A stretch of DNA of 55,299 nt from Candidatus Enterococcus wittei (GCF_002140175.1 NZ_NGMO01000002.1:105177-160475); one strand, 5' to 3'; positions 26,986 through 38,663 are shown, numbered from the stretch's first letter. Made by a program: numbers and translations. Notes: generated from the sequence alone by a model not told the origin.

Positions 26986-29070
26986 ATGGCAAGAGAATTT
27001 TCGCTAGAAAACACTCGTAATATTGGTATCATGGCTCACGTTGATGCAGGTAAAACTACAACAACAGAGCGTATCTTGTACTATACTGGTAAAATCCATA
27101 AAATTGGTGAAACTCACGAAGGAGCTTCACAAATGGACTGGATGGAACAAGAGCAAGAACGTGGTATCACGATTACATCTGCTGCCACTACTGCGCAGTG
27201 GAAAGGCTACCGCGTAAATATCATTGACACACCAGGACACGTAGACTTCACAATCGAAGTTCAACGTTCTTTACGTGTATTAGATGGTGCGGTAACTGTA
27301 CTTGACTCACAGTCAGGTGTTGAACCTCAAACTGAAACTGTTTGGCGCCAAGCAACTGAGTACCGAGTGCCTCGTATCGTATTCTGTAACAAAATGGATA
27401 AAATCGGTGCAGACTTCTTATACTCAGTGAAATCATTACATGATCGCTTGCAAGCCAACGCGCATCCAATTCAATTACCAATCGGTTCAGAAGAAAACTT
27501 CACTGGAATCATTGATTTGGTTAAAATGAAAGCTGAAATCTACACAAATGACTTAGGAACTGACATTCAAGAAACAGAAATCCCTGAAGAATATGTAGAC
27601 TTAGCAAATGAATGGCGTGAAAAATTAGTCGAAGCTGTTGCTGAAACAGACGAAGAACTAATGATGAAATATCTTGAAGGTGAAGAAATCACACAAGAAG
27701 AATTGATTGCCGGTATCCGTCGTGCAACAATCAATGTTGAATTCTTCCCAGTATTAGCTGGTTCTGCATTTAAGAACAAAGGGGTTCAATTAATGTTGGA
27801 TGCTGTTCTTGATTACTTGCCTTCACCAGTTGATATTGAAGCAATCAAAGGTATCGATACAAAAACAGACGAAGAAACAACACGTCCTGCTGATGACGAA
27901 GCACCATTTGCTTCATTAGCATTTAAAGTAATGACTGACCCATTCGTAGGTCGTCTAACTTTCTTCCGTGTTTACTCAGGTGTCCTTGAAAGTGGATCAT
28001 ACGTATTGAACGCTTCTAAAGGTAAAAAAGAACGTATCGGACGTATCTTACAGATGCATGCGAACACTCGTCAAGAAATTGACAAAGTGTACTCAGGTGA
28101 TATCGCTGCTGCAGTTGGATTGAAAGATACAACTACAGGAGATACACTATGTGCATTAGATGCACCGGTTATCCTTGAATCAATCGAATTCCCTGAACCA
28201 GTTATCCAAGTCGCTGTTGAACCTAAATCAAAAGCTGACCAAGATAAAATGGGTGTTGCTTTACAAAAACTTGCTGAAGAAGATCCATCATTCCGAGTTG
28301 AAACAAATGTTGAAACGGGAGAAACAGTTATCTCAGGAATGGGTGAGTTGCATTTAGACGTCTTAGTAGACCGTATGAAACGTGAGTTCAAAGTTGAAGC
28401 GAACGTTGGTGCTCCTCAAGTTTCTTATCGTGAAACATTCCGTGAAGCAACTAAAGCTGAAGGTAAATTTGTACGTCAGTCTGGTGGTAAAGGACAATAC
28501 GGTCACGTATGGGTTGAATTTACACCAAACGAAGAAGGTAAAGGATTCGAATTCGAAAACGCAATCGTGGGTGGGGTCGTTCCTCGTGAATACATCCCAG
28601 CTGTTGAAAAAGGTTTAGAAGAATCTATGAACAACGGGGTTCTTGCTGGCTATCCATTAGTGGATATCAAAGCAAAACTTTACGATGGTTCATACCATGA
28701 CGTCGATTCAAATGAAACAGCATTCCGTGTGGCAGCATCAATGGCTTTAAGAGCCGCTGCAAAACATGCACGCCCTGTAATCCTTGAACCAATGATGAAA
28801 GTTACAATTACTGTACCTGAAGATTACTTAGGTGATATCATGGGACATGTAACAAGCCGACGCGGACGTGTCGAAGGAATGGAAGCGCATGGTAACTCAC
28901 AAATCGTGAATGCGATCGTTCCATTGGCAGAAATGTTCGGTTATGCAACAACATTGCGTTCAGCAACTCAAGGACGTGGTACTTTCATGATGGTATTCGA
29001 TCACTATGAAGATGTACCGAAATCTGTTCAAGAAGAAATCATTAAGAAAAATGGCGGAAAAGCTAGCTAA
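26986..29070 (+). CDS. fusA: Elongation factor G
   Basis: GTPase driving translocation and, with RRF, ribosome recycling. The 694-aa protein has G1 [13 protein letters not shown]2 [10 protein letters not shown]3 DTPGHVDF and G4 NKMD, then the domain II-V regions. The start has GAGAGAGGAG about 8 nt upstream, which can be covered by a complementary stretch after rpsG. It looks like housekeeping EF-G rather than a Tet(M)-type protein. Confidence 0.98.
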   Translation: MAREFSLENTRNIGIMAHVDAGKTTTTERILYYTGKIHKIGETHEGASQMDWMEQEQERGITITSAATTAQWKGYRVNIIDTPGHVDFTIEVQRSLRVLDGAVTVLDSQSGVEPQTETVWRQATEYRVPRIVFCNKMDKIGADFLYSVKSLHDRLQANAHPIQLPIGSEENFTGIIDLVKMKAEIYTNDLGTDIQETEIPEEYVDLANEWREKLVEAVAETDEELMMKYLEGEEITQEELIAGIRRATINVEFFPVLAGSAFKNKGVQLMLDAVLDYLPSPVDIEAIKGIDTKTDEETTRPADDEAPFASLAFKVMTDPFVGRLTFFRVYSGVLESGSYVLNASKGKKERIGRILQMHANTRQEIDKVYSGDIAAAVGLKDTTTGDTLCALDAPVILESIEFPEPVIQVAVEPKSKADQDKMGVALQKLAEEDPSFRVETNVETGETVISGMGELHLDVLVDRMKREFKVEANVGAPQVSYRETFREATKAEGKFVRQSGGKGQYGHVWVEFTPNEEGKGFEFENAIVGGVVPREYIPAVEKGLEESMNNGVLAGYPLVDIKAKLYDGSYHDVDSNETAFRVAASMALRAAAKHARPVILEPMMKVTITVPEDYLGDIMGHVTSRRGRVEGMEAHGNSQIVNAIVPLAEMFGYATTLRSATQGRGTFMMVFDHYEDVPKSVQEEIIKKNGGKAS

Positions 29071-29162
29071 TTTCTTAAAGCAAGGTAATCTCGTTAAGAG
29101 ATTTATCTAGAGACTGTATTTTTAATACGGTTTCGTGTAAAATAACTTTTGATGATACGGGT

Positions 29163-29190
29163 ATGTGATTGACAATTTTGTCTATCACAT
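29163..29190 (+). promoter_or_regulatory. Hairpin in the fusA-tuf spacer
   Basis: ATGTGATTGACAA pairs with TTGTCTATCACAT (one T-T mismatch, 2-nt loop) about 55 nt before tuf. No T-run follows, so it is more likely an mRNA processing or stability element than a terminator. Confidence 0.55.
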
Positions 29191-29244
29191 TCCTATCAGA
29201 CAAATAAAAAAATCAAACTGTAATTTTAGGGAGGATATTTTAAA

Positions 29245-30432
29245 ATGGCAAAAGAAAAATTTGACCGTTCAAAACCACACGTTAACATCGGTACTATCGG
29301 ACACGTTGACCATGGTAAAACTACTTTAACAGCTGCAATCACAACTGTACTATCTAAGAAAAACGGCGGCCAAGCAATGGCTTACGATCAAATCGATGGT
29401 GCTCCAGAAGAACGCGAACGCGGAATCACTATCTCAACAGCACACGTTGAGTACGAAACTGACGCACGTCACTACGCTCACGTTGACTGCCCAGGACACG
29501 CGGACTACGTTAAAAACATGATCACTGGTGCTGCTCAAATGGACGGAGCAATCTTGGTTGTTTCTGCTGCTGACGGCCCTATGCCTCAAACTCGTGAACA
29601 CATTCTATTATCTCGTCAAGTTGGTGTACCATACATCGTTGTATTCTTGAACAAAGTAGATATGGTTGACGATGAAGAATTACTAGAATTAGTTGAAATG
29701 GAAGTTCGTGACCTATTAACAGAATACGAATTCCCTGGTGACGATGTTCCTGTAGTTGCTGGATCAGCTCTAAGAGCATTAGAAGGCGACGCTTCATACG
29801 AAGAAAAAATTCTTGAATTGATGGCTGCAGTTGACGAATATATCCCAACTCCAGAACGTGAAAACGACAAACCATTCATGATGCCAGTTGAGGACGTATT
29901 CTCAATCACTGGACGTGGGACTGTTGCTACAGGTCGTGTAGAACGTGGACAAGTTCGCGTTGGTGACGAAGTTGAAGTTGTCGGTATTGCTGAAGAAACT
30001 TCAAAAACAACTGTAACTGGTGTTGAAATGTTCCGTAAATTGTTAGACTACGCTGAAGCTGGTGATAACATCGGTGCATTGCTACGTGGTGTTTCACGTG
30101 ACGATATCCAACGTGGACAAGTTTTAGCTAAACCAGGTACAATCACACCTCATACAAAATTCTCTGCTGAAGTATACGTGTTGACAAAAGAAGAAGGTGG
30201 ACGTCACACTCCATTCTTCACTAACTACCGTCCACAATTCTACTTCCGTACAACTGACGTAACTGGTGTTGTTGAATTGCCAGAAGGAACTGAAATGGTT
30301 ATGCCTGGCGATAACGTAACAATGGAAGTTGAATTAATCCACCCAATCGCTATCGAAAACGGTACTAAATTCTCAATCCGTGAAGGCGGACGTACAGTTG
30401 GTGCCGGTGTTGTTACAGAAATCAAAGCTTAA
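29245..30432 (+). CDS. tuf: Elongation factor Tu
   Basis: Delivers aminoacyl-tRNA to the ribosome; one of the most abundant proteins. The 395-aa protein has G1 [10 protein letters not shown]2 RGITI, G3 DCPGHADY and G4 NKVD, then beta-barrel domains 2 and 3. GGGAGG is at good spacing. It is separated from fusA by a 174-nt spacer with a hairpin, so separate transcription or processing is likely, and it ends in a strong terminator. Confidence 0.98.
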   Translation: MAKEKFDRSKPHVNIGTIGHVDHGKTTLTAAITTVLSKKNGGQAMAYDQIDGAPEERERGITISTAHVEYETDARHYAHVDCPGHADYVKNMITGAAQMDGAILVVSAADGPMPQTREHILLSRQVGVPYIVVFLNKVDMVDDEELLELVEMEVRDLLTEYEFPGDDVPVVAGSALRALEGDASYEEKILELMAAVDEYIPTPERENDKPFMMPVEDVFSITGRGTVATGRVERGQVRVGDEVEVVGIAEETSKTTVTGVEMFRKLLDYAEAGDNIGALLRGVSRDDIQRGQVLAKPGTITPHTKFSAEVYVLTKEEGGRHTPFFTNYRPQFYFRTTDVTGVVELPEGTEMVMPGDNVTMEVELIHPIAIENGTKFSIREGGRTVGAGVVTEIKA

Positions 30433-30468
30433 TTCTTAATTAAGTCTAGCTACATCTATTCGGACGTT

Positions 30469-30512
30469 AAAGTTCGAGGTAAGGATTTGATCCTTGCCTC
30501 GAACTTTTTTTG
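30469..30512 (+). terminator. Strong terminator after tuf
   Basis: AAAGTTCGAGGTAAGGAT (30469-30486) pairs with ATCCTTGCCTCGAACTTT (30490-30507), then TTTTT. It ends the str operon. Confidence 0.92.
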
Positions 30513-30709
30513 TCTTATAATAAGAAAGTTGTCAAAATCTGTGGCATCAAACAAGGCTCATCCTGTTTATGAGGTGTAAATGGTGAAGGAAATTTGATTC
30601 ATTCTATGAAAAAATTGAAGAATCTCTCTTATTAGAAATGGGAGATTTCACGCATGAATACTCAAATGAAAATCCATGAAAATAATCTTATCTTTTACAT
30701 TAAAAAACC

Positions 30710-30738
30710 TTGCTTTGTAGTTTAGGATGTATTATAAT
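30710..30738 (+). promoter_or_regulatory. S10 operon promoter
   Basis: TTGCTT (30710-30715), 17 nt, TATAAT (30733-30738). Confidence 0.75.
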
Positions 30739-30744
30739 TACAAA

Positions 30745-30900
30745 GGTGCGTTTACCATAAAGGAATCGCACAGACGAAATCAGCTTGATTTTGTCGGCGA
30801 AGAAACGAGAGGTTGCGACACGCCCGGACGCTTTGCCACGAACGAGCGTGACGGAAATTTTCGTGGAGCTATGTCTACTTTTCAAAATAGGCGAAGGAGG
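30745..30900 (+). promoter_or_regulatory. Structured leader of the S10 operon
   Basis: About 165 nt between promoter and rpsJ, noticeably more GC-rich than other spacers. A 10-bp stem GACGAAATCA/TGATTTTGTC (30773-30795) is followed by two interleaved pairings: ACGCT 30828-30832 with AGCGT 30845-30849, and CCACGAA 30836-30842 with TTCGTGG 30860-30866. These imply a pseudoknot or a switch. A reading frame runs through it but has no start signals. Confidence 0.55.
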
Positions 30901-30907
30901 GAACAAG

Positions 30908-31216
30908 ATGGCAAAACAAAAAATTCGTATCCGTTTAAAAGCGTATGAACACCGTATTTTAGATCAATCAGCGGATAAAATCGTGGAAACTGCAAAGAGA
31001 ACTGGAGCTGGCGTTGCTGGTCCAATTCCATTACCAACAGAACGCAGTCTTTACACAGTTATTCGTGCGACACATAAATACAAAGATTCACGCGAACAAT
31101 TCGAAATGCGTACACACAAACGTCTTATCGACATTGTGAACCCAACACCAAAAACAGTTGATGCTTTAATGAAGCTTGACTTACCATCAGGTGTTAACAT
31201 CGAAATCAAACTATAA
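30908..31216 (+). CDS. rpsJ: 30S ribosomal protein S10
   Basis: First gene of the S10 operon; 102 aa, starting [17 protein letters not shown]10 (NusE) also acts in transcription antitermination. The ATG at 30908 follows GAAGGAGGG; longer frames through the leader are not real. Tetracycline-related changes occur in the loop around residues 53-60; it reads [13 protein letters not shown] here, which I take as unmutated. Confidence 0.98.
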   Translation: MAKQKIRIRLKAYEHRILDQSADKIVETAKRTGAGVAGPIPLPTERSLYTVIRATHKYKDSREQFEMRTHKRLIDIVNPTPKTVDALMKLDLPSGVNIEIKL

Positions 31217-31244
31217 AAATTAAATTAATAATGGAGGTGTACTC

Positions 31245-31874
31245 ATGACCAAAGGAATCTTAGGGAAAAAAGTGGGAATGACACAAATCTTCACTGAATC
31301 TGGTGAATTAATTCCAGTTACTGTTGTAGAAGCTACGCCAAACGTAGTACTACAAGTAAAAACAATGGAAACAGATGGCTACGAAGCTATCCAAGTTGGT
31401 TACCAAGATAAACGTGAAGTTTTATCAAACAAACCTGCGAAAGGTCATGTTGCAAAAGCAAACACGGCTCCTAAGCGCTTCATTCGTGAATTCAAAAATG
31501 TTGAGCTAGGAGAATATGAAGTAGGAAAAGAAATTACAGTTGATGTTTTCCAAGCAGGAGACATTATTGATGTAACAGGTACTACGAAAGGTAAAGGATT
31601 CCAAGGGGTTATCAAACGTCACGGCCAAAGCCGCGGACCAATGGCTCACGGTTCTCGCTACCATCGTCGTCCTGGGTCAATGGGTCCAGTTGCACCTAAC
31701 CGTGTATTCAAAAACAAACGTCTTGCTGGCCGTATGGGTGGCAACCGCGTAACGATCCAAAACTTGGAAGTTGTACGCGTAGATGCTGAAAGAAACGTCA
31801 TCTTGATCAAAGGTAACGTTCCTGGAGCGAAAAAATCATTAATCACTATCAAATCAGCTGTAAAAGCTAAATAA
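31245..31874 (+). CDS. rplC: 50S ribosomal protein L3
   Basis: Early 23S assembly protein whose long finger reaches the peptidyl-transferase centre; 209 aa, starting [16 protein letters not shown]. The glycine-rich finger [13 protein letters not shown] near residues 130-145 is intact. 28 nt after rpsJ, with GGAGGT before the ATG. Confidence 0.98.
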   Translation: MTKGILGKKVGMTQIFTESGELIPVTVVEATPNVVLQVKTMETDGYEAIQVGYQDKREVLSNKPAKGHVAKANTAPKRFIREFKNVELGEYEVGKEITVDVFQAGDIIDVTGTTKGKGFQGVIKRHGQSRGPMAHGSRYHRRPGSMGPVAPNRVFKNKRLAGRMGGNRVTIQNLEVVRVDAERNVILIKGNVPGAKKSLITIKSAVKAK

Positions 31875-31901
31875 TTGTAGGGAGAAAGGAGGAACTAAGG
31901 A

Positions 31902-32525
31902 ATGCCGAATGTAGCATTATTCAAACAAGATGGAAGCCAAAACGGTGAAATCACTCTTAACGAAGAAATCTTCGGAATTGAACCAAATGAAAGTGTTGTT
32001 TACGATGCAATCGTTATGCAACGCGCATCATTAAGACAAGGAACACATGCGGTTAAAAACCGTAGCGCTGTTCGAGGCGGTGGCCGCAAACCATGGCGTC
32101 AAAAAGGAACTGGTCGTGCTCGTCAAGGATCAATCCGCTCACCACAATGGCGTGGAGGTGGCGTAGTCTTTGGACCAACACCACGTTCTTACAGCTACAA
32201 ACTTCCTAAAAAAGTTCGTCGTTTAGCAATGAAATCTGTATTGTCAGAAAAAGTTGCTGAAAACAACTTGGTAGCAATCGAAGGATTAAGCTTTGATGCA
32301 CCAAAAACTAAAGAATTTAAACAAGTTCTTGCTAACTTGTCTATTGACTCTAAAGTATTAGTAGTTTTAGAAACTGGTAACGACTTTGCTGCACTATCTG
32401 CACGTAACTTACCAAACGTTTCTGTGGTAACTTCTGATAACGTTAGCGTTCTAGATGTTGTTTCAAATACAAAAGTGTTAGCAACACAAACTGCTCTTAC
32501 TCAAATTGAGGAGGTGCTTGCATAA
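31902..32525 (+). CDS. rplD: 50S ribosomal protein L4
   Basis: 207 aa with the extended loop ([19 protein letters not shown]) that lines the exit tunnel, where macrolide-resistance changes arise; it appears wild type. In E. coli L4 represses its own S10 operon; that is not established for this group. Ends TAATG, sharing a base with rplW. Confidence 0.98.
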   Translation: MPNVALFKQDGSQNGEITLNEEIFGIEPNESVVYDAIVMQRASLRQGTHAVKNRSAVRGGGRKPWRQKGTGRARQGSIRSPQWRGGGVVFGPTPRSYSYKLPKKVRRLAMKSVLSEKVAENNLVAIEGLSFDAPKTKEFKQVLANLSIDSKVLVVLETGNDFAALSARNLPNVSVVTSDNVSVLDVVSNTKVLATQTALTQIEEVLA

Positions 32526-32815
32526 TGAACTTACTAGACGTAATCAAACGCCCGGTGATCACTGAAAAATCAATGCTTGCCATGGATGACAAGAAATATA
32601 CTTTCGAAGTGGACACTCGTGCAAACAAAACTTTAGTAAAACAAGCGGTTGAAGCTGCTTTTGACGTAAAAGTCAAAAACGTGAATATCGTGAACGTACG
32701 TGCGAAATTCAAACGTATGGGCAAATATGCAGGATATACAAAAAAACGTCGCAAAGCGATCGTTACATTAACTGAAGATTCAAAAGAAATCCAATTATTC
32801 GAAGCTGCTGAATAA
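32525..32815 (+). CDS. rplW: 50S ribosomal protein L23
   Basis: 96 aa, starting [17 protein letters not shown]. It sits at the tunnel exit and is a docking site for trigger factor and SRP. Start and rplD stop overlap by one base with GAGGAGG inside rplD, so the two are translationally coupled. Confidence 0.97.
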   Translation: MNLLDVIKRPVITEKSMLAMDDKKYTFEVDTRANKTLVKQAVEAAFDVKVKNVNIVNVRAKFKRMGKYAGYTKKRRKAIVTLTEDSKEIQLFEAAE

Positions 32816-32853
32816 GCAGAACTAGATAACTCATTAAATTAGGAGGGAAAAAC

Positions 32854-33687
32854 GTGGCGATTAAAAAGTACAAACCTACCTCAAATGGTCGTCGTAACAT
32901 GACAGGTTCTGATTTTGCTGAAATCACAACATCAACACCTGAAAAATCATTGTTACAACCATTGAAAAACCATGCTGGACGTAACAACAACGGCCGCATC
33001 ACTGTACGTCATCAAGGTGGCGGACATAAACGCCAATATCGCGTGATCGACTTCAAACGTAACAAAGATAACGTTGTTGCAACTGTTCAAACGATCGAAT
33101 ATGATCCAAATCGTTCAGCTAACATCGCGTTAGTACATTATGAAGATGGAGTGAAAGCTTACATCTTAGCACCAAAAGGACTACAAGTTGGAATGAAACT
33201 TGTTTCAGGTCCTGAAGCAGATATCAAAATCGGAAATGCTCTTCCATTAGAAAACATTCCGGTTGGTACTGTAATCCACAACATTGAAATGAAACCTGGC
33301 AAAGGCGGACAATTGATCCGTTCAGCTGGTACAAGTGCACAAGTACTTGGTAAAGAAGGAAAATACGTATTGATCCGCTTAAACTCTGGCGAAGTTCGTA
33401 TGATTCTTGCTGCATGCCGTGCAACAATCGGTTCTGTAGGTAACGAACAACACGAATTGATCAATATCGGTAAAGCTGGCCGCTCTCGTTGGATGCGTAA
33501 ACGCCCAACTGTACGTGGTAGCGTAATGAACCCTAATGATCACCCACACGGTGGTGGTGAAGGTAAAGCACCAATCGGACGTAAAGCACCAGTTTCTCCA
33601 TGGGGTCAACCAGCTCTTGGTTATAAAACTCGTGATAAGAAAGCTAAATCGGACAAACTTATTGTTCGTCGTCGCAAAAATAAATAA
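32854..33687 (+). CDS. rplB: 50S ribosomal protein L2
   Basis: Conserved 23S-binding protein near the peptidyl-transferase centre, 277 aa, beginning (GTG) [15 protein letters not shown] and ending in a basic tail RRRKNK. The [13 protein letters not shown] motif with the conserved His is near residue 230. AGGAGGG precedes the GTG start by about 8 nt. Confidence 0.98.
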   Translation: MAIKKYKPTSNGRRNMTGSDFAEITTSTPEKSLLQPLKNHAGRNNNGRITVRHQGGGHKRQYRVIDFKRNKDNVVATVQTIEYDPNRSANIALVHYEDGVKAYILAPKGLQVGMKLVSGPEADIKIGNALPLENIPVGTVIHNIEMKPGKGGQLIRSAGTSAQVLGKEGKYVLIRLNSGEVRMILAACRATIGSVGNEQHELINIGKAGRSRWMRKRPTVRGSVMNPNDHPHGGGEGKAPIGRKAPVSPWGQPALGYKTRDKKAKSDKLIVRRRKNK

Positions 33688-33729
33688 ATACTTTGACCAT
33701 GTGTCGCACATTTTGAGAGGAGGTTCACC

Positions 33730-34008
33730 ATGGGTCGTAGTTTAAAGAAAGGACCTTTCGTTGATGAGCATTTAATGAAAAAAGTTGAAGCTCAAGCTGG
33801 GGTCGAAAAGAAAAAAGTAATCAAAACTTGGTCTCGTCGTTCGACTGTTTTCCCAAGTTTTGTTGGATATACCATCGCAGTATACGATGGACGTAAACAC
33901 GTACCAGTTTACATCCAAGAAGATATGGTAGGACACAAATTAGGTGAATTCGCACCAACTAGAACTTATCGTGGGCATGCTGCAGACGATAAGAAAACGA
34001 AACGCTAA
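33730..34008 (+). CDS. rpsS: 30S ribosomal protein S19
   Basis: 92 aa, starting [15 protein letters not shown], a head protein that contacts S13 and the tRNA region. GAGGAGG at proper distance. 42 nt after rplB. Confidence 0.98.
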   Translation: MGRSLKKGPFVDEHLMKKVEAQAGVEKKKVIKTWSRRSTVFPSFVGYTIAVYDGRKHVPVYIQEDMVGHKLGEFAPTRTYRGHAADDKKTKR

Positions 34009-34030
34009 TTTGAGGGGAGGATAAAAGCAT

Positions 34031-34378
34031 ATGGTAGAACAAATCACATCAGCTAAAGCAACTGCTAAAACAGTTCGCACTTCGCCTCGTAAAGCGCGTT
34101 TAGTAATTGACCTTATCAGAGGTAAAAGTGTTGCGGATGCAATTTCAATCTTGAAATTCACACCAAACAAATCTGCTGGAATCATCGAGAAAGTTTTGAT
34201 GTCAGCAGTTGCGAATGCAGAAAACAACTTTGACTTAGATGTTGAGAACTTGGTAGTATCTGAAGCATTTGTCAATGAAGGACCAACAATGAAACGTTTC
34301 CGTCCTCGTGCAAAAGGTTCAGCTTCACCAATCAACAAACGTACAAGTCATATCACGGTAGTCGTATCAGAAAAATAA
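34031..34378 (+). CDS. rplV: 50S ribosomal protein L22
   Basis: 115 aa; its beta-hairpin ([23 protein letters not shown]) lines the tunnel, another site where macrolide resistance can arise, here with no visible insertion or deletion. GGGGAGG upstream, 22 nt after rpsS. Confidence 0.98.
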   Translation: MVEQITSAKATAKTVRTSPRKARLVIDLIRGKSVADAISILKFTPNKSAGIIEKVLMSAVANAENNFDLDVENLVVSEAFVNEGPTMKRFRPRAKGSASPINKRTSHITVVVSEK

Positions 34379-34391
34379 GGAGGGATAATCA

Positions 34392-35048
34392 GTGGGTCAA
34401 AAAGTACATCCAATTGGAATGCGTGTAGGCATCATCCGCGACTGGGATGCAAAATGGTATGCTGAAAAAGAGTATGCAGAGTTCTTACACGAAGATCTAA
34501 GAATCCGTAAATTTATTTCAACTAAACTTGCTGATGCTGCTGTATCAACAATTGAAATCGAGCGTGCAACAGGCCGCGTAAACATTTCAATTCACACAGC
34601 TAAACCAGGTATGGTAATTGGTAAAGGCGGATCTGAAGTCGAAAACCTAAGAAAAGAATTAAACAAATTAACTGGTAAAAGAATTCACATCAACATCGTG
34701 GAAATCAAAAAACCAGATTTAGATGCTAAATTAGTAGGTGAAGGAATCGCACGTCAATTAGAAAACCGTGTTGCTTTCCGTCGCGCTCAAAAACAAGCCA
34801 TCCAACGTTCAATGCGTGCTGGCGCTAAAGGAATCAAAACTCAAGTATCTGGACGTCTAAACGGTGCGGACATCGCTCGTTCAGAAGGATACTCAGAAGG
34901 AACAGTTCCTCTTCATACTTTACGTGCGGACATTGACTACGCATGGGAAGAAGCAGATACAACATACGGAAAACTAGGAGTTAAAGTGTGGATCTATCGT
35001 GGAGAAATTCTTCCAACTAAAAAAAACACTGAGAAAGGAGGGAAATAA
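34392..35048 (+). CDS. rpsC: 30S ribosomal protein S3
   Basis: 218 aa from a GTG start with AAGGAGGG upstream. KH domain motif [17 protein letters not shown] at about residue 75. Part of the mRNA entry site and helicase activity of the ribosome. Only 2 nt separate it from rplP. Confidence 0.98.
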   Translation: MGQKVHPIGMRVGIIRDWDAKWYAEKEYAEFLHEDLRIRKFISTKLADAAVSTIEIERATGRVNISIHTAKPGMVIGKGGSEVENLRKELNKLTGKRIHINIVEIKKPDLDAKLVGEGIARQLENRVAFRRAQKQAIQRSMRAGAKGIKTQVSGRLNGADIARSEGYSEGTVPLHTLRADIDYAWEEADTTYGKLGVKVWIYRGEILPTKKNTEKGGK

Positions 35049-35050
35049 TC

Positions 35051-35485
35051 ATGTTAGTACCTAAACGTGTAAAACACCGTCGTGAATTCCGCGGAAAAAT
35101 GCGTGGGGAAGCGAAAGGCGGAAAAGAAGTCGTATTCGGTGAATACGGTTTGCAAGCTGTTGATTCACATTGGATCACAAACCGCCAAATCGAAGCTGCT
35201 CGTATCGCAATGACTCGTTACATGAAACGTGGTGGGAAAGTATGGATTAAAATTTTCCCTCACAAATCTTATACTGCCAAAGCAATTGGGGTACGTATGG
35301 GTTCTGGTAAAGGGGCACCTGAAGGATGGGTTGCACCAGTAAAACGTGGTAAAATCATGTTTGAAATCGCAGGCGTTCCTGAAGAAGTTGCTCGTGAAGC
35401 GTTACGTCTAGCTTCTCACAAATTACCAATGAAAACTAAGATCGTAAAACGTGAGGAAATGGGTGGTGAATCGAATGAAGGTTAA
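35051..35485 (+). CDS. rplP: 50S ribosomal protein L16
   Basis: 144 aa, starting [19 protein letters not shown]. Near the A-site; mutations here cause evernimicin resistance in enterococci. The relevant region (around [19 protein letters not shown]) looks standard. Its last 11 nt overlap rpmC. Confidence 0.98.
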   Translation: MLVPKRVKHRREFRGKMRGEAKGGKEVVFGEYGLQAVDSHWITNRQIEAARIAMTRYMKRGGKVWIKIFPHKSYTAKAIGVRMGSGKGAPEGWVAPVKRGKIMFEIAGVPEEVAREALRLASHKLPMKTKIVKREEMGGESNEG

Positions 35486-35663
35486 AGAAATCAGAGAATT
35501 AACCACTGCCGAAATGCTTGATCAAGAAAAACAATTAAAAGAAGAATTGTTTAATCTTAGATTCCAATTAGCAACAGGTCAATTAGAAAACACTGCACGT
35601 ATTAAAGAAGTACGTAAATCGATTGCACGCATCAAAACTGTATTGCGTGAACAAGCTAAGTAA
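35475..35663 (+). CDS. rpmC: 50S ribosomal protein L29
   Basis: 62 aa, starting [14 protein letters not shown], an antiparallel two-helix protein near the tunnel exit. The ATG at 35475 lies inside the end of rplP (11-nt overlap, GGGTGG upstream), so it is translated by coupling; the longer frame from 35451 is not used. Confidence 0.96.
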   Translation: MKVKEIRELTTAEMLDQEKQLKEELFNLRFQLATGQLENTARIKEVRKSIARIKTVLREQAK

Positions 35664-35687
35664 TTATGGAAGGAGGCCATTAAGCGT

Positions 35688-35954
35688 ATGACTGAAGAAA
35701 GAAATCAACGCAAAGTTTATCAAGGTCGTGTGGTTTCAGACAAAATGGATAAAACAATTACCGTTGCTGTCGAAACAAAGAAAAACCACCCTATCTATGG
35801 CAAACGCATGAACTATTCTAAGAAATACAAAGTACATGATGAAAACAACACAGCAAAAGTTGGCGACATCGTGAGAATTATGGAAACTCGTCCATTATCA
35901 GCTACCAAACGTTTCCGTTTATTGGAAGTAGTCGAAGAAGCAGTTATTATCTAA
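35688..35954 (+). CDS. rpsQ: 30S ribosomal protein S17
   Basis: 88 aa, OB-fold primary 16S-binding protein, starting [25 protein letters not shown] upstream; 24 nt after rpmC. Confidence 0.98.
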   Translation: MTEERNQRKVYQGRVVSDKMDKTITVAVETKKNHPIYGKRMNYSKKYKVHDENNTAKVGDIVRIMETRPLSATKRFRLLEVVEEAVII

Positions 35955-35957
35955 TAA

Positions 35958-36380
<423 letters not shown>

Positions 36381-36416
36381 TCTTGAAACACTTATCGAAG
36401 GAGGTGCGAAACAGTT

Positions 36417-36725
36417 ATGTTTGTTAAAAAAGGCGATAAAGTTAAAGTGATCACTGGAAAAGACAAAAACAAAGAAGGCGTTGTATTAGCAGCGTTTCCT
36501 AAACAAGATAAAGTGATTGTCGAAGGTGTGAACATGATCAAAAAACACCAAAAACCTTCTCAAGCTGCTCCTCAAGGTGGGATTGTTGAGATGGAAGCGC
36601 CACTTCACGTATCTAACGTGATGGTCATCGACTCTACTGGTGTAGCTGGCCGAGTTGGCTACAAAGAAGTAGACGGCAAAAAAGTCCGTGTTTCTAAAAA
36701 AACCGGTGAAGTTTTAGATAAATAA
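36417..36725 (+). CDS. rplX: 50S ribosomal protein L24
   Basis: 102 aa, KOW-domain assembly-initiator protein ([21 protein letters not shown]). GAAGGAGG precedes the ATG; 36 nt after rplN. Confidence 0.98.
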   Translation: MFVKKGDKVKVITGKDKNKEGVVLAAFPKQDKVIVEGVNMIKKHQKPSQAAPQGGIVEMEAPLHVSNVMVIDSTGVAGRVGYKEVDGKKVRVSKKTGEVLDK

Positions 36726-36753
36726 AAAGTTTAAGGAAGGAGGGTCTTACTGA

Positions 36754-37293
36754 ATGAACCGCCTAAAAGAAAAATATCTTAAAGAAGTAACTCCATCATT
36801 GATGGAAAAATTTAACTATAGCTCTGTTATGCAAACACCTAAAGTTGAAAAAATCGTCATCAACATGGGTGTTGGTGATGCGGTATCAAACGCTAAAAAC
36901 TTAGACAAAGCAGTTGAAGAACTAACTTTGATCACTGGTCAAAAACCTATGATTACAAAAGCAAAAAAATCAATCGCTGGATTCCGTTTGCGTGAAGGAA
37001 TGCCAATTGGTGCAAAAGTTACCTTACGCGGAGAAAGAATGTACGAATTTTTAGATAAATTAGTATCTGTTTCTCTACCACGTGTACGTGACTTCCATGG
37101 TGTAAGTAAGAAAGCCTTTGACGGTCGTGGAAACTATACTTTAGGTATTAAAGAACAATTGATCTTCCCAGAAGTTGATTATGATTTAGTAGATAAAGTA
37201 CGTGGTATGGACATCGTTATTGTAACAACAGCCAACACAGATGAAGAATCTCGTGAGTTGTTGACACAATTAGGCATGCCATTCCAAAAATAA
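36754..37293 (+). CDS. rplE: 50S ribosomal protein L5
   Basis: 179 aa, starting [20 protein letters not shown]; binds 5S rRNA and contacts the P-site tRNA. GGAAGGAGG upstream, 28 nt after rplX. Confidence 0.98.
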   Translation: MNRLKEKYLKEVTPSLMEKFNYSSVMQTPKVEKIVINMGVGDAVSNAKNLDKAVEELTLITGQKPMITKAKKSIAGFRLREGMPIGAKVTLRGERMYEFLDKLVSVSLPRVRDFHGVSKKAFDGRGNYTLGIKEQLIFPEVDYDLVDKVRGMDIVIVTTANTDEESRELLTQLGMPFQK

Positions 37294-37311
37294 TTAAAGG
37301 AGGCGAACTAC

Positions 37312-37497
37312 GTGGCTAAAAAATCAATGATTGCTAAAAACAAACGTCCTGCAAAACATTCAACACAAGCTTACACTCGTTGCGAACGTTGCGGACGTCC
37401 ACATTCAGTTTATCGTAAGTTCCATCTTTGCCGTATTTGCTTCCGCGAACTTGCCTATAAAGGTCAAATTCCCGGCGTGAAGAAAGCTAGCTGGTAA
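37312..37497 (+). CDS. rpsN: 30S ribosomal protein S14, zinc-binding type
   Basis: 61 aa from a GTG start, with the four zinc cysteines CERCGR...CRICF. It is the short zinc form; a non-zinc paralogue elsewhere in the genome would be expected under Zur control, but none is in this window. Confidence 0.97.
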   Translation: MAKKSMIAKNKRPAKHSTQAYTRCERCGRPHSVYRKFHLCRICFRELAYKGQIPGVKKASW

Positions 37498-37533
37498 AAA
37501 AGTAAATTCGCATAAGAAGGAGGTAAAAGGTCA

Positions 37534-37932
37534 ATGGTCATGACAGATCCAATTGCAGATTTTCTAACTCGTATCCGTAACGCAAATATGGTTAAACACG
37601 AGTCTTTAGAAGTACCTGCGTCAAAAATTAAACGTGACATCGCTGAAATCTTAAAACGTGAAGGTTTCGTCCGTGATGTTGAATATATCGAAGATGACAA
37701 ACAAGGCGTGATCCGTGTTTTCCTAAAATTTGGGAAAGATGGCGAACGTGTTATCACTAACTTAAAACGTATCTCTAAACCAGGTTTACGTGTTTACGTT
37801 AAAGCTGGCGAAGTACCAAAAGTATTGAACGGTTTAGGTATCGCAATTATTTCGACTTCTGAAGGTGTAGTCACTGATAAAGAAGCTCGTGAGAAAAACA
37901 TCGGCGGCGAAGTTATCGCTTACGTATGGTAA
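37534..37932 (+). CDS. rpsH: 30S ribosomal protein S8
   Basis: 132 aa, starting [19 protein letters not shown], a key 16S-binding protein. In E. coli S8 represses the spc operon at rplE; no obvious similar structure was seen here. GAAGGAGG upstream. Confidence 0.98.
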   Translation: MVMTDPIADFLTRIRNANMVKHESLEVPASKIKRDIAEILKREGFVRDVEYIEDDKQGVIRVFLKFGKDGERVITNLKRISKPGLRVYVKAGEVPKVLNGLGIAIISTSEGVVTDKEAREKNIGGEVIAYVW

Positions 37933-37963
37933 TAAAGTAGAATCTACAAGGAGGTGTCTTTAA

Positions 37964-38500
37964 GTGAGCCGTATTGGAAATAAAGTTGTTGTGATCCCTG
38001 AAGGAGTAACAATCACTCAAGATGGAAACAACATTACAGTTAAAGGACCAAAAGGGGAATTGACTCGTGCGTTTTCTTCTGATATCAAAATGAATATCGA
38101 AGGCAATGAAGTAACTTTCACTCGTCCAAATGACAGTAAAGAAATGAAAACAATCCATGGAACTACTCGTGCTAACTTCAACAACATGGTTGTAGGTGTT
38201 AGTGAAGGATTCCAAAAAGCTTTAGAATTAATCGGGGTTGGGTACCGTGCACAATTACAAGGATCAAAACTTGTATTGAACGTAGGTTACTCACATCCAG
38301 TCGAAATCACACCACCAGCTGGCGTTACTGTTGAAGTACCATCTAATACACAAGTAATTGTCAAAGGTGCGAATAAAGAAGAAGTTGGCGAACTAGCTGC
38401 GAACATTCGCGGAACTCGTCCTCCAGAACCTTATAAAGGTAAAGGTATTCGTTATGTTGGCGAATATGTACGCCGTAAAGAAGGTAAAACTGGTAAATAA
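37964..38500 (+). CDS. rplF: 50S ribosomal protein L6
   Basis: 178 aa from a GTG start ([16 protein letters not shown]), two tandem alpha/beta domains at the factor-binding site. CAAGGAGG upstream. Followed by an unusual 163-nt spacer before rplR. Confidence 0.98.
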   Translation: MSRIGNKVVVIPEGVTITQDGNNITVKGPKGELTRAFSSDIKMNIEGNEVTFTRPNDSKEMKTIHGTTRANFNNMVVGVSEGFQKALELIGVGYRAQLQGSKLVLNVGYSHPVEITPPAGVTVEVPSNTQVIVKGANKEEVGELAANIRGTRPPEPYKGKGIRYVGEYVRRKEGKTGK

Positions 38501-38517
38501 TCGTTTCGAAAAATTGC

Positions 38518-38604
38518 ATAGAAGCCAGCAGCAAGAAAAAGAAATTTTGCTGAAGTATACCTTCATTAAGAGACATTTAACTTGTGCCGCAGCTTCTATT
38601 TTTT
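38518..38604 (+). promoter_or_regulatory. Three-way-junction RNA element with U-run between rplF and rplR
   Basis: An outer stem ATAGAAGC (38518-38525) / GCTTCTAT (38592-38599) encloses a hairpin CAGCAA/TTGCTG (38529-38552) and a small one GAAG/CTTC (38552-38564). The outer stem is followed at once by TTTTT. Shape and place suggest an attenuator or r-protein-binding element inside the spc operon. Confidence 0.6.
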
Positions 38605-38663
38605 CAAAACTGATCGTTACTGCTTGATAAAGGCAGAACAATAAAAATAAAGAGGTGACAATT

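Noticed and set aside
30727-30948. 73-codon frame through the S10 leader
   Set aside because: Starts at the promoter -10, has no Shine-Dalgarno and overlaps rpsJ in another frame.
25937-35485. Ribosomal antibiotic-resistance changes (rpsL, rplC, rplD, rplV, rplP)
   Set aside because: The loops where such changes arise read as the usual sequence by eye; no insertion, deletion or known substitution seen.
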